A stretch of DNA of 37,237 nucleotides from Priapulus caudatus (taxonomy: Eukaryota; Priapulida; Priapulimorpha; Priapulimorphida; Priapulidae), in contig NW_014577298.1 in NCBI RefSeq assembly GCF_000485595.1, positions 27,879 to 65,115 of the forward strand. Reading direction: 5' to 3'. Position 1 is the first letter of the stretch. Every line of letters begins with the position of its first letter. Under the pieces are notes generated by a model, which saw only the letters and a program-made list of their open reading frames with translations, was not told the origin of the DNA and ran no database searches. Both the position numbers and the translations under genes were made by a program. This document shows, piece by piece, positions 21,701-30,489 of the stretch.

Positions 21701-22887
21701 AAATACAAGCACGGGCGAAAGTGAGATATGCAGAGGGCGGTGTTGTGATGTGAAGTAATGCCATACATAAGTAAATGAAGCAGGGTGGCTGGTTTGAGAG
21801 CAAACGTGCTCTGGAGCACCGGAAAAAGACGTGTTGTAAATTTGTAATTACTAATCTTTGCTTTAGAGTAAGGAGTAAAATCTAAAAATATGAAAGGCTA
21901 AACTGTTTTTTTTTCCTGAAATTTATGTTCTGACATGGCATCCTTGCCATGTGTAACGTTCTTGTTGCTATGAACATACTGGAGTGTGTCAGCTGGGCTA
22001 ATGAGTGTGTGTATTCTAACAAATGTGTTCCCTATTGCAGCTCAGACAGGTTGGTTGATGAACAAATAAGGTGACTAAATTTGTGCATTTATTTCTGTTA
22101 TCGTCAATATTAAAATCGATGCTTTTAAAATTACTTAAAATTTACTTTTTTTAAAGTAATCTTCCTGCTTGTTGCATTGCAATGTACAAATTTTTGTACA
22201 AAATGTTTTTTGTTAACAAAAATTTAAAAAATTGACAATTTTGTGTGTCAAAATTGTGTACAATTTGTAACAAATAAGTTTTACCTATCATTGTTATGAT
22301 TGTTCCAGCATTGCGATAGCAACCAGAGAAACACTGGACAAGCAGAAAGAAACGTTCCACACAAGTCACCAGCACACTGATGCGCTTGCAGTATCCTTTG
22401 GTTTTACCAGATGATTTCAGTTAAATCTGGGTAGGGGTGTATGTTGTGTTGTAGCTGTAACATTTCTAGAGCTTGCTATTACTTAGTTTCTTAGAGCTTG
22501 GTTTCTTAACATTCAATTTGCTCTCTTGTATCTTTTATATTATTATATTTTTATTTATTTATTTATTTATTTTTTATATCTTTTATTTGTTCGACGTGTT
22601 GCTGGCATCATTCTAAAACAGTATACATTGACACGAATGTGTGAATTAAAGGTTTAACTACGAGCGAGGTACGTTCGCTTACCTCTAGGTTAGTGCGTCG
22701 CGTGTAGGATGATATGATCTACGTACGTATACGCACGTTGTATTCTTGACGAACCTTCATAGATCGTTATCCGGTGTGAATAGTGTGATACAGAGATCAA
22801 CCTGCGTAAACGGACGAGACTCCATCATCCTCGCGACTAGTGATATCGGTCTGCCTCATACTGCTGCTGCTCTATGCCTTCCACTGA
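18773..22887 (+). CDS. GOSR1: GOSR1 / GS28, Golgi Qb-SNARE (proximal copy; exons 6-7 frame-shifted)
   Basis: Seven exons: 18773-18812, 19878-19986, 20283-20370, 20739-21007, 22041-22070, 22309-22390 and 22763-22887. Exons 1-5 are open with matching phases. They encode DLRRQARQLENEIDIKLVS, LLHTMQRHRDILQDYSHEFSK and RRDIESYKNASGLNRRTEL, which are hallmark GOSR1 sequences. GOSR1 is a C-terminally anchored SNARE for ER-Golgi and intra-Golgi fusion. Exon 6 carries indels and exon 7 has four that cancel in length; the first gives a stop after about five codons. The distal copy (29644-30489) is open in the same exons. Exons 1-4 plus distal exons 5-7 would total 247 codons, against 250 in human. Two in-frame ATGs exist; the second (18785) has the better context. 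The exon 4 donor begins a minisatellite. Confidence 0.92.
18781..18792 (+). promoter_or_regulatory. Possible YY1-type site at the GOSR1 start codon
   Basis: GAAAATGGCGAC fits the AANATGGCG core of YY1, whose sites often overlap the initiation codon in animal housekeeping genes. It spans the second in-frame GOSR1 ATG. This is a motif match only. Confidence 0.35.
18813..19877 (+). other. GOSR1 intron 1
   Basis: Intron of about 1.06 kb with no recognised element. The frame 19217-19411 lacks splice-compatible context or known domains. Confidence 0.5.
21003..21480 (+). repeat. About 55-bp minisatellite starting at the GOSR1 exon 4 donor
   Basis: The true donor (CGCAA|GTGAGTGAGAT at 21007) opens an array of about nine units. 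Each repeats GCAAGTGAGTGAG, then a GGGGGCGCTG-type block, then TAGCGGTGTAAGGC. Every unit therefore carries a copy of the donor. Minus-strand frames across it (LALQHTLLYTAT- and CLTPLTAP-type peptides) are repeat artefacts. Confidence 0.92.
21481..21760 (+). repeat. Diverged continuation of the GOSR1 intron 4 minisatellite
   Basis: Units with the same plan (GTGAGT, GGGCGCTGTTG-like block, GGTGTAA/GGTAAAATGCGAG) continue with much higher divergence. Similarity falls with distance from the exon. The distal duplicate at 29236 begins inside this degenerate part. Confidence 0.7.
22541..22576. repeat. (TTTA)n microsatellite in GOSR1 intron 6
   Basis: Short TTTA/ATTT run, with a shorter counterpart near 30145-30180 in the duplicate. 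Confidence 0.85.
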
Positions 22888-23740
22888 GCTCGCTAGATGG
22901 CGCTGATCGCATGAGCTACTACAAACATTTAACGCACGTTTTAGTGTGTGTGTGTGTGGTGGAGGTAGTCGCCCCTCTTCGACTGTGCCAGATGATGACA
23001 CTGATGCCTTCTGGGGTGTGTTACGAATGTCGTCGCAGAAGCACGTTCTGTTACCGGTCGTCGTTAGCGATGCAGGTGGCGCCAGCAGCGCACGGTGGAG
23101 CGATGCTACCACAACTTTGCGTGAACAGACCTGGCACCTAGCATGCGGCCCATGGGGATTGTGGGCTGGTTCCCACTTGGCGGAGGGTTTCTCCGTAGCG
23201 CAGTTCACAAAGGTTTCCGTGTAGTTTTGAAGACGCGTGCGCGGTAAACGTGTGTCCGTGCGCGCATGCGTGCACGTGAAAATACCAGCCAGGATTCAGA
23301 TTACCGAGTCTACATTGCCTTTGTGCTGGGAACTTTAGACTGTTTCCTTGCGTCATGCTGTTGTGAGTGTCAGATCGCACAAGTTCAGAAAAAATGGAAG
23401 ATGAATGCGAGACATATTGTGTAAAAAAAATTATAATAGAAATTTTAGATAGATTACTGACACTTTTATTTGCTATTTGTAAATAATAAAGCCCTAAATG
23501 TTGAAAATATATCATGCTTAATCTGTGAAAACAACTTGTTGTGGTTTAATTTTGACCGCTTTTCGCAATTTATATATCGCAACAACGAGTTTTTATTCAC
23601 CTATGAACTAAATAACGTTCCTAATGAGTGCACACTTCACGCGAACTTCCCGCCGTCTCCTACATGTCGCTACCCTCTCGTGCTGCCTACGCAAAGGCAC
23701 CAACACTACTCGTGTGACCCCCTCCCCCGTCCGGCGAATC
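22888..23740. other. GOSR1 3' UTR and convergent gene spacer
   Basis: Between the GOSR1 stop and the minus-strand ODAD stop. It contains a short (GT)n run near 22948 and closely facing poly(A) signals. Frames here, such as 22837-23208 minus, are not supported as genes although they also appear in the duplicate. Confidence 0.55.
23465..23490. terminator. Facing poly(A) signals for GOSR1 (+) and ODAD (-)
   Basis: AATAAA on the plus strand at 23485-23490 and TTTATT (AATAAA on the minus strand) at 23465-23470 lie within 26 bp. They would serve GOSR1 about 600 bp past its stop and ODAD about 275 bp past its stop. The pair is conserved in the duplicate (31070-31097). Confidence 0.6.
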
Positions 23741-26700
23741 TCAGTTCCGCCTTTGCCGCTCTCTTTCTTCTTGCCGGCGTCCTTGGAAGGCGACGACCTG
23801 CCGGCGTGCTGCGCGACCTCCGGCGGCTAGGTCGCCCGCCTCGCGCCGCGCGAGACTGCGCAGGTCTTATGTTTGAGTCGGCCGCGGGTCAGAGGTCCGC
23901 GTGTAGTCGGCACGGGTCTTCTCCCGCTGCTGTAGTCCGCTGTCGTCCCTGCGAGCAAACGGGAAGTAAGGTTAAAAGCACGGCAGACGCCGAGACGAGC
24001 GGCTGCATACGCCCAATACCGACCGGAACGATCCTGCATCGCTGTCCGAAAAAAATGTCTAAATCGTCGTAGAACGTCACGCGAGTAAAAACCCAAGGAA
24101 TTGTGGTCGCATTGATATTGTTACAGAGCCGTATAAAGAAGGAGAGCGGTACAAAGGGCGAAAATGCTGAAACCATGTGCAGTTGATAAGTCGATTAATA
24201 AACTTCCCCGTTTTTATTTTGACCGATTCTTTGTGGTGTTATTGATCAGCTGTCACTTAAACCTTGCTAATATAAAATCAACCCGCTTGTCCCTGCGAGT
24301 GAGGGCCTCTCGCTGAGATAATGATCGTGAACCATCTTGTTTTTTTCGGCCGAACACCGACGTCGAGACTCAGTTTTACTTGCGACTGCTCTCTCGTTTG
24401 TGTGGACGGTATGTTGCTTGCGGGTCGCCGCTGTGTAAGCGCGTGACTCGATAACGTTATTACTACGCGTTTACTACATCCCGCGTAAGCGGGCGGGTCG
24501 CCATTGGCGTAATAACAGGACCGTTTTTGTTGAGTAATGGCTTGCGTCAATGACCTGGAAATGCGAGGAAAATGATAGTAGAGGGAATAAAATTTTCATT
24601 GTCCGGAATGAATGACGACGTGCCCTGCACGCGATAGTCTTGTTGTTTCCTTAAGCTATTCGCCAGCAACGAGCAAACAGTCGGCAAGCCATTTAGTATA
24701 TGCTCGAGTCGGTTATTGGCGTGAAATATACCAGATTTTCCTGGCTCATTATTCTCACGCTAGTAGACGGCAGTCGTAGGGCAGCGGTTTGTTTTATTCA
24801 TTAGGCAATGGGTAGGACAGCTAATCAACTAGATAGCACACAGAAGATCGTCATAGAGTAAAACGGGTCGGTAGAGAGTTTATTACATTCGTACTAATAC
24901 TGCAGCGATGTTTCAGCATTTCACCGTTGTAAAACGCTCTTCGATATTTCTATTTTGTATTGGTCCGGTTGTTATTTGTGTCCTACCACTGGCACATCTC
25001 GTAAGAATGCGGCCGATGGTGTGTACGGGATGTGGAATATGCTTGCCTATCTTGAGCTGGTTCATACTGTCAGGTAACAGATGTCAGTTGGCATCTCATT
25101 AATTATGCATGCTGCATATATTTGGAGTAATTATGCACATTGGGACCTTCGTTTATGACTGATTAAGAAGCGAACAGCCAACGATTACAAGATAAGATTG
25201 TCAGTATGAAGGCGCCATGGCTTTAGTTGGCAAAGCGCCTTGTCTAGTAAACAGGAGATCCCCGTTCGAATCCGGGTGTGCCTTATTATGCTTATTCAGA
25301 TATTTCAAAATAGTATAAGACTTTAAGTTAACTTGAAAACATTGAATAGTGTCGGCGCCATGGCTTAGTTGGCAAGCGCCTGTCTAGTAAACAGGAGATC
25401 CCGCGTTCGAACTCCGGTGGTGCCTTATTATGCTTATTGATATTTCAAAATAGTATTAACTTTAATTTAACTTGAAAGCTATTGTGATGTACGGCGCGCA
25501 TGGCTTTAGTTGGCAAAGCGCCTGTCTAGCTAACAGGAGATCCCGTTCGAATCCGGTGGTGCCTGTTATTATGCTTATTGTATTTTCAAAATTGTATAAA
25601 CTTTAAGTCAACTTGAAAACCATTGGAATATGTCGGCGCGCAATGGCTTAGTTGGCAAAGCGCCTGTCTAGTAAACAGGAGATCCCGGTTCGAATGCGCG
25701 GTGGTGCCTTATTATACTTATTGATATTTCAAATAGTATTACTTTAAATGATTATGTCACCGTAAATGAGTAAAAATGATAAAAAATATTTCTTACTTTT
25801 TCAACAAATATATAGTAATTCTGTTTACATTTTATGGTTAAATTGCTGCATTATACTTCCTATTTTACTATATTGTTGCGATGTGAGCATACACTCGTGA
25901 CCCATAAGCATAGCCCATAGCAAGTCATTAGTTACAGACAACTATTAATTCAAATCGTCCAGGTTTTTTGGATTTTTAACTAGTTTGAGAACAATCTTAT
26001 CAGGTAAGAATTTGACGATTGTGTTTAGTCCCGTTAGTTCTTACTTTAATGTTAAAAAATGGGAATTTTTTTTTACACATTTTACCATAGAAAATTCGTG
26101 ACGTAATCTCTTTAATTTAACTTGAAAGCTATGTGATGTATCGGCGCCATGGCTTAGTTGCAAAGCGCCTGTCTAGTAAACAGGAGATCCCCGGTTCAAT
26201 CCGGGGTGGTGCCTTATTATGCTTATTGATATTTCAAATTGTATAAACTTTAAGTTAAACTTGAAAACCATTGGAATATGTCGGCGCCATGGCCTTAGTT
26301 GGCAAAGCGCCTGTCTAGTAAAAGGAGATCCCCGGTTCGAATCCGGGTGGTGCCTTTATTATACTTATTGATATTTCAAAACAGTATTAACTTTATTTAA
26401 CTTGAAGCTATTGTGATGTATCGGCGCGATGGCTTAGTTTGTTTAAATGCGCCTGTCTAGTAAACAGGAGATCCCCGGTTCGAATCCCGAATGGGCCTTC
26501 CAAGATTATGCTTTATTGAGTCTCAAATCTAAAAATCCCGGATTTATCTAGTAACCATTGCCGGAAATGCCTTCAAAGTATCTCCCATCCACTCAGCCTC
26601 ATAATTTATACTGGAAGCAGGTTTGATTTACAATAAACAGAAGACACATTTGAAAAACAATGACGCGTAAATATTCAGTCACCACAGCCCGCTTAACTTT

Positions 26701-28970
26701 CAGCTAGTTTACATGCTAAGGACGGACTTACCCGTGGTAGGTGGAAGCACTACCATATTTCCCTTCGTTACTGTCGGTGCAGGGAGCAGCGGTGAAGGGA
26801 CTGAGGCATCTTCATCCTCCTCGGATTTCTGAAACGGGAAACGCAGATGCATCGTAACAACTATCGCTTCCCTCCTCTGATCGACACAAACAAAATACGC
26901 GCGCGACAGCTCATTGCTCCCTCTACTACTCCCGCTCTGAAGACGGAAGTAAACGCATCGTAAACAAAATCGCTTCCCTCTCCGATGAGCAAACAAACAT
27001 GCACGCTTCATTTCCCATCGCCTAACAGGCTGCCGCTCTGCGGCACCAAGCATGCGGCTTCCTCTCACAACCTCTCCCAGCCAAAACACAGCTGCTATTC
27101 CACAACTCTTCTTGTGTTGTAACACCTCTCGTGTTCCAACCCACCTCCCCTCTTCCCCCCTTTCGTCCACCCCCTCCGCATCTCCTTCCCCCGTTCGTCC
27201 GCATCCCCCTCCGCACTCCTCCTTCACTGTTCGCCCACGCCCCTCCCCCTCTTCCTTCCCATGTCTCGTCCCACCGCCCTCCCACTCCTCCTTCACTGTT
27301 CGTCCCACCACCCTCCCCCCTCCTCGCCTGTTCGTCCCAACCCCCTCCCCACTCCTCCTTCACTGTTTCGTCCACCCCCCCTCCTCTGCCCTCCTTCCCT
27401 GTTTCATCCCAGCCCCTCACCCTCGCTTTCCCTGTTCGTCCCACGCCCCTCCCCCTCTCTGTGTCCGGCACCTTTGTGCTGCAGGTAGTGGCAGTATTCA
27501 CACGCGCCACTCATCCCACCGCCACACGTGCCCTGCATCTCTTCCCCCTTCTACCCTGCCTCCTTCCCTGTTCATCCACACCCTCCCCTCCTTCCTGTTC
27601 ATCCCACCCCTCCCCCTCCTCCATTCCCGGTTCGTCCGCACCGCCTCCCCCTTGCTCCTTCCTTGTTCATCCGCGACCCTTCCCCCTGTTCATCCCCGCC
27701 CTCCCGGCCCCTATTCGCACCCTACCCCTCCCCTCCTGCCTTCCCTGTGTCGTCCCACCCCCCCCCCTCCTCTCCCTGTTCCCTGCCCACCCCCTCCCCC
27801 TCCTGCGTCCGGCACCTTGTGCTGCAGGTAGTGCAGTATGCGCAGCAGGTCGCTCGTGCGCTGCTCGACGATGCCGAGATGCAGCATGATGTTGTTGTTG
27901 GTGATGCCGCGGTTTCCGCCGAGCAGCTCAGCGACGCCGGACGCGTCGCAGCCGATCTTGTCGAAGAGCACGCCGACGCCTGCCTTCAGCTGGTCGAGAG
28001 CCTTGTTGCACAGTCGCAGCTTCTCCTCCGACGCGTCGGCGTCGCTCGTCGCCTGACGCAGCTGCTCCTGCGGGAGGAAGCGAAGCGGGAAGCCATGAGG
28101 AGGCGGAAGGTACGAGCGCGTGTCACCCCCTCCCCCGCCAGCGAGACGCTCTCTTGCGAAGCGTGAAGCCATGAGGGGGATGAAGAAGCGCAAAGCCACG
28201 AGGGGGAGGAGGAAGTGAAGTGAGAAGCCATGAGGGGGAGGAAGGTACGAGCGCGTGTCACCCCCTCCCCCGCCAGCGAGTCGCTCTCTTGTGAAGCGGG
28301 AAGCCATGAGGGGGAGGAGGAAGTGAAGTGAGAAGCCATGAGGGGGAGGAGGAAGTGAAGTGAGAAGCCATGAGGGAGAGGAGGAAGTGAAGTGAGAAGC
28401 CATGAGGAGGGAGAGGAAGTGAAGTGAGAAGCCATGAGGGGGAGGAAGAAGTGAAGCGCAAAGCCATTAGGGGGAGGAGGAAGTGAAGCGCAAAGCCATT
28501 AGGGGGAGGAGGAAGTGAAGTGAGAAGCCATGAGGGGGAGGAAGGTACGGGCGCGCGTAACCCCTCCCCCGCCCGTGAATTGCTGTTACTCGGCTGTGTG
28601 GATATTCACGCCACCACGTGGATCCGAGAGACGGATGTGTATTATGCATGATGATTATTGCAAGACTAAATAGACATGTATTACTAGACATCGTCGCTAC
28701 AGTCTCACACCCACGTCCTATCTAAATACTATTTTACTTAGTATCCCCTAGTCGACGTTTAGTCCCTAGTATGCCACCTTATATTTCATCAACTCTAACT
28801 CTTTACCTGGTATATCAAGGCGTTTTCACACAGTACTGTCAAAAATACATTAATGAACGGATTTCATTATGAAGGTATGTGTCATACCTCAAGTTCATGT
28901 AACTCCTTCTGTCTGCCCATCTGTCGGCTTGCTTCTGCAGCATGGAACTGATCCATCTCTCCCTCAACAT
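23741..28970 (-). CDS. ODAD1: Outer dynein arm docking complex coiled-coil protein (ODAD1/CCDC114-CCDC63 type), C-terminal exons
   Basis: Four minus-strand exons: 28970-28888, 28067-27816, 26828-26732 and 23948-23741; the 5' part of the gene is not in the window. They encode coiled coil (GEMDQFHAAEASRQMGRQK), then EEKLRLCNKALDQLKAGVG and the family-typical LHLGIVEQRTSDLL, an acidic linker (KSEEDEDASVPSP) ending VVLPPTTG, and a tail with RPLTPGELKHKIL. This order fits ODAD1/CCDC63, which tether outer dynein arms to ciliary doublets. Exons 28888 and 27816 are fully open. Two defects exist here: the 26732 exon lacks one base at its donor (ACGG against ACGGG in the duplicate), and the last exon has many indels. 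The assignment to ODAD1 versus CCDC63 or ODAD3 rests on recalled motifs. Confidence 0.65.
24144..24941. mobile_element. Long foldback (palindromic) element, proximal copy
   Basis: The left arm (AATGCTGAAACCATG, TTAATAAACTTCCCCG, GATTCTTTGTGG, ATTGATCAGCTGTC) is mirrored in the right arm to about 24941 (TTTCAGCATTTCACC). The centre is near 24540. Indels are frequent. It sits in the last ODAD intron, immediately before the tRNA array. The cleaner copy is at 31724-32437. Confidence 0.8.
25211..25282 (+). tRNA. tRNA-Thr(AGT), proximal array copy 1
   Basis: Cloverleaf derived from the array consensus, with anticodon loop CTAGTAA (anticodon AGT). One-base insertions in the D arm (CTTTAG) and anticodon stem (CCTTGT), and one-base losses in the T arm (CCCG) and acceptor. 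As written it would not fold cleanly. Confidence 0.7.
25354..25424 (+). tRNA. tRNA-Thr(AGT), proximal array copy 2
   Basis: AGT anticodon intact. One base is missing in the D-arm (GGCAAGC), and the T arm reads CCGCGTTCGAACTCCGG instead of the consensus, which breaks the T stem. Confidence 0.68.
25493..25563 (+). tRNA. tRNA-Thr family, proximal array copy 3, altered anticodon loop
   Basis: The loop reads CTAGCTA instead of CTAGTAA, so the apparent anticodon is AGC (Ala). This is most simply one inserted and one lost base. The acceptor start (GGCGCGCA) and D arm (CTTTAG) also carry changes, so sequence error or decay is likelier than a true tRNA-Ala. Confidence 0.6.
25635..25708 (+). tRNA. tRNA-Thr(AGT), proximal array copy 4
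   Basis: AGT anticodon and B box GGTTCGAAT present. Extra bases in the acceptor (GGCGCGCAATGG) and the T stem (GAATGCGCGG). Confidence 0.68.
25748..26111. mobile_element. TTAA-flanked MITE inserted between tRNA genes
   Basis: TTAA at 25744-25747 and 26112-26115 flank a full-length relative of the BCL7 intron element (11140-11502). The empty site, a single TTAA in the ordinary tRNA spacer (AACTTTAATTTAACTTG), is seen at several spacers of the distal copy. So insertion was at TTAA with target duplication, and only in this copy. Confidence 0.9.
26143..26213 (+). tRNA. tRNA-Thr(AGT), proximal array copy 5
   Basis: Acceptor GGCGCCA and anticodon AGT intact. One G is missing in the D loop (AGTTGCAAAG), and the T arm reads GGTTCAATCCGGGG. 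Confidence 0.72.
26283..26354 (+). tRNA. tRNA-Thr(AGT), proximal array copy 6
   Basis: T arm (CCCGGTTCGAATCCGGG) and acceptor are intact. One extra C in the D stem (GGCCTTAG) and one lost C in the anticodon stem (TAAAAGG). Confidence 0.72.
26423..26497 (+). tRNA. Diverged tRNA-Thr(AGT)-like copy closing the proximal array
   Basis: Starts GGCGCGA and has extra bases in the D loop (GTTTGTTTAAATGC); the 3' side is CCCGAATGGGCC. Its partner closing the distal array (34670) shares the GGCGCGA start and variant 3' arm, so the divergence predates the duplication. Probably a tRNA pseudogene. Confidence 0.6.
26498..26731. other. End of the ODAD intron after the tRNA array
   Basis: Non-repetitive sequence matching 34743-34975 in the duplicate nearly base for base. 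No gene seen. Confidence 0.5.
26829..27010 (-). repeat. Duplicated splice acceptor region of an ODAD exon
   Basis: On the minus strand the exon's acceptor (GTTTCAG at 26829-26835) and about 80 bp upstream are present twice, about 100 bp apart. On the plus strand the units share CTGAARRCGG, GCATCGTAA, ATCGCTTCCCTC and CACGCTTCAT. The cleaner copy is 35074-35265, where both units carry CTGAAACGGGAAA, that is TTTCCCGTTTCAG. Confidence 0.75.
27130..27812. repeat. About 33-bp C/T-rich minisatellite filling an ODAD intron
   Basis: Many units of the form CCCCTCCCCCTCCTCCTTCC followed by CTGTTCGTCCCAC. The array begins directly at the donor of the exon 28067-27816 (minus strand) and runs most of the intron. 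Proline/serine-rich frames of 200-260 codons across it are artefacts: all three plus frames are open and none has domain content. Confidence 0.9.
27463..27500 (-). repeat. Extra copy of the ODAD exon end and donor inside the minisatellite
   Basis: GTCCGGCACCTTTGTGCTGC and the next bases to GTAGTGGCAGTATTC repeat the last about 25 bases of the exon 28067-27816 and its donor GTGCCGGAC, with two inserted bases. The partner in the duplicate is at 35755-35790. The repeat unit thus once included exon sequence. Confidence 0.85.
28084..28550. repeat. About 32-bp minisatellite next to the ODAD acceptor
   Basis: Units of GAAGCCATGAGGGGGAGGAG plus GAAGTGAAGTGA, with longer units containing GGTACGAGCGCGTGTCACCC. 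On the minus strand the array is pyrimidine-rich and ends at the acceptor of exon 28067-27816, so it supplies the polypyrimidine tract. Minus-strand frames of MASHFTSSSPSWLL type are artefacts. Confidence 0.9.
28551..28887. other. ODAD intron outside the minisatellite
   Basis: Ordinary intron sequence. Similarity to the distal copy (about 36650-36965) stops near 28855, shortly before the exon at 28888. Confidence 0.5.
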
Positions 28971-29235
28971 CTGTAAACACAGCGCCATGCAATCGTCAAC
29001 ATTCTATGTTATATTTATAATGTCGGACAACAATAGCAGCTCGATTCTAGAAGCTGTTGAAACGTGTATGCTTACAGATTTAGGAACACTCTGTTGACCT
29101 ACACACCACATGCCTCTCATAGGCCTAACCCTTTCCTGCATCAAAATATGTCATTCACCTTCTGCCCTGCTGCTACCATGCACTGGTATCCACAGTTGAA
29201 ACATGGGACTGACTCGCTCTGCCTCACAGACCCGG
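28971..29235. other. Unique segment at the junction of the two copies
   Basis: Starts as intron upstream of an ODAD exon (minus-strand acceptor at 28971-28973) and runs to the point where the GOSR1 intron 4 duplicate begins (GGGAAC|GATGTTGATGG). No further ODAD exon is seen, although the gene should continue in this direction. Confidence 0.6.
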
Positions 29236-29643
29236 GAACGATGTTGATGGTAAAATGCGAGCATGTTGGAATGTGAGTGCTCTAGAGGGTGTTGTTGACG
29301 GTGAAATACAAGCACGTGCGAAAGTGAGAGATGCAGAGGGCGGTGTTGTGATGTGAAGTAACGCATACATAAGTAAATGAAGCAGGGTGGATGATTTGAG
29401 AGCAAACGTGCTCGGGAGCACCGGAAAATGACGTGTTGTAAATTTATAATTACCAATCTTTGCTTTAGAGTAAAGTAATATATAAAAATCTGAAAGGCTT
29501 CTAAACTATTTTTTTCCTGAAATTTATGTCCTGACATGGCATCACTTGCCATGGGTAACGTTTCTTGTTGATATGAACATACTGGAGTGTGTCAGCTGGG
29601 CTAATGAGTGTGTGTATTCTAACAAATGTGTTACCTATTGCAG

Positions 29644-30489
29644 CTCAGACAGGTTGGTTGATGAACAAATAAGGTGACTAAATTTGTGCATTTATTTCTG
29701 TTATCGTCAATATTAAAATCGATGCTTTTAAAATTACTTAAAATTTACTTTTTTTAAAGTAATCTTCCTGCTTGTTGCATTGCAATGTACAAATTTTTGT
29801 ACAAAATGTTTTTTTGTTAACAAAAATTTAAAAAATTGACAATTTTTGTGTGCAAAATTGTGTACAAATTTGTAACAAATAAGTTTTACCTATCATTGTT
29901 ATGATTGTTCACAGCATTGCGATAGCAACCAGAGAAACACTGGACAAGCAGAAAAGGACGTTCCACAAAGTCACCAGCACACTGAATGCGCTTGCCAGTA
30001 TCCTTTGGTTTACCTCAGATGATTTCAGTTAAATCTGGGTAGGGGTGTATGTTGTGTTGTAGCTGTACACTTTCTAGAGCTTGCTATTACTTAGTTTCTT
30101 AGAGCTTGGTTTCTTAACATTCAATTTGCTCTCTTGTTATCTTTTATTTATTATTATTTTTATTTATTTATTTTTTATATCTTTTATTTGTTCCGCCTGT
30201 TGCTGGCATCATTCTAAAACAGTATACATTGACATGAATGTGTGAATTAAAGGTTTAACTACGAGCGAGGTACGTCTCGCTTACCTCTAGGTTAGTGCGT
30301 CGCGTGTAGGATGTATAGATCTACGTACGTATACGCACGTTGTATTCTTGACGAACCTTCATAGATCGTTATCCGGGTGTGAATAGTGTGATACAGAAGA
30401 TCAACCTGCGTAAACGACGAGACTCCATCATCCTCGGACTAGTGATATCGGTCTGCCTCATACTGCTGCTGCTCTATGCCTTCCACTGA
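29644..30489 (+). CDS. GOSR1: Duplicate GOSR1 exons 5-7 (SNARE motif and membrane anchor), intact
   Basis: Exons 29644-29673, 29915-29997 and 30365-30489 (TGA) join in phase. They encode SDRLVDEQIRSIAIATRETL, LDKQKRTFHKVTSTLNALAN, NSVIQKINLRKRRDSII and a final hydrophobic anchor ending LLLLYAFH, matching the end of vertebrate GOSR1 closely. The Q of DKQKR is at the expected SNARE zero-layer position. No exons 1-4 precede it, so alone it cannot make GOSR1. Either it is the correct 3' end of the gene at 18773 and the proximal version is a noisy allele, or it is a truncated paralog. Apart from indels it differs from the proximal exon 6 by real substitutions (KRT against KET). Confidence 0.9.

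Larger units (their letters stand above)
21632..28855. repeat. Proximal copy of a 7-8 kb duplicated segment
   Basis: Collinear with 29236-36965 from the GATGTTGATGGTAAAATGCG motif to the CACAGTAC(T)GTCAAAA motif. It includes GOSR1 exons 5-7, the last three ODAD exons and seven tRNA-Thr copies. Differences are mainly single-base indels. A MITE at 25748-26111 is private to this copy. Confidence 0.93.

Noticed and set aside
21193-21819. 208-codon minus-strand frame with repeated LALQHT and LTPLTAP motifs
   Set aside because: Antisense of the GOSR1 intron 4 minisatellite; periodicity follows the DNA unit and indels switch the frame.
22837-23208. Minus-strand 123-codon frame also seen at 30439-30696
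   Set aside because: Presence in both copies only reflects the duplication. It lies in the GOSR1 3' UTR and overlaps its last exon, with no domain.
25493-25563. A tRNA-Ala(AGC) gene
   Set aside because: The loop change is explained by one insertion and one deletion in an otherwise tRNA-Thr copy with further indels.
27052-28166. Proline/serine-rich frames of 212-259 codons
   Set aside because: They run through the C/T-rich minisatellite in the intron of the minus-strand ODAD gene; several frames are open at once and none has a domain.
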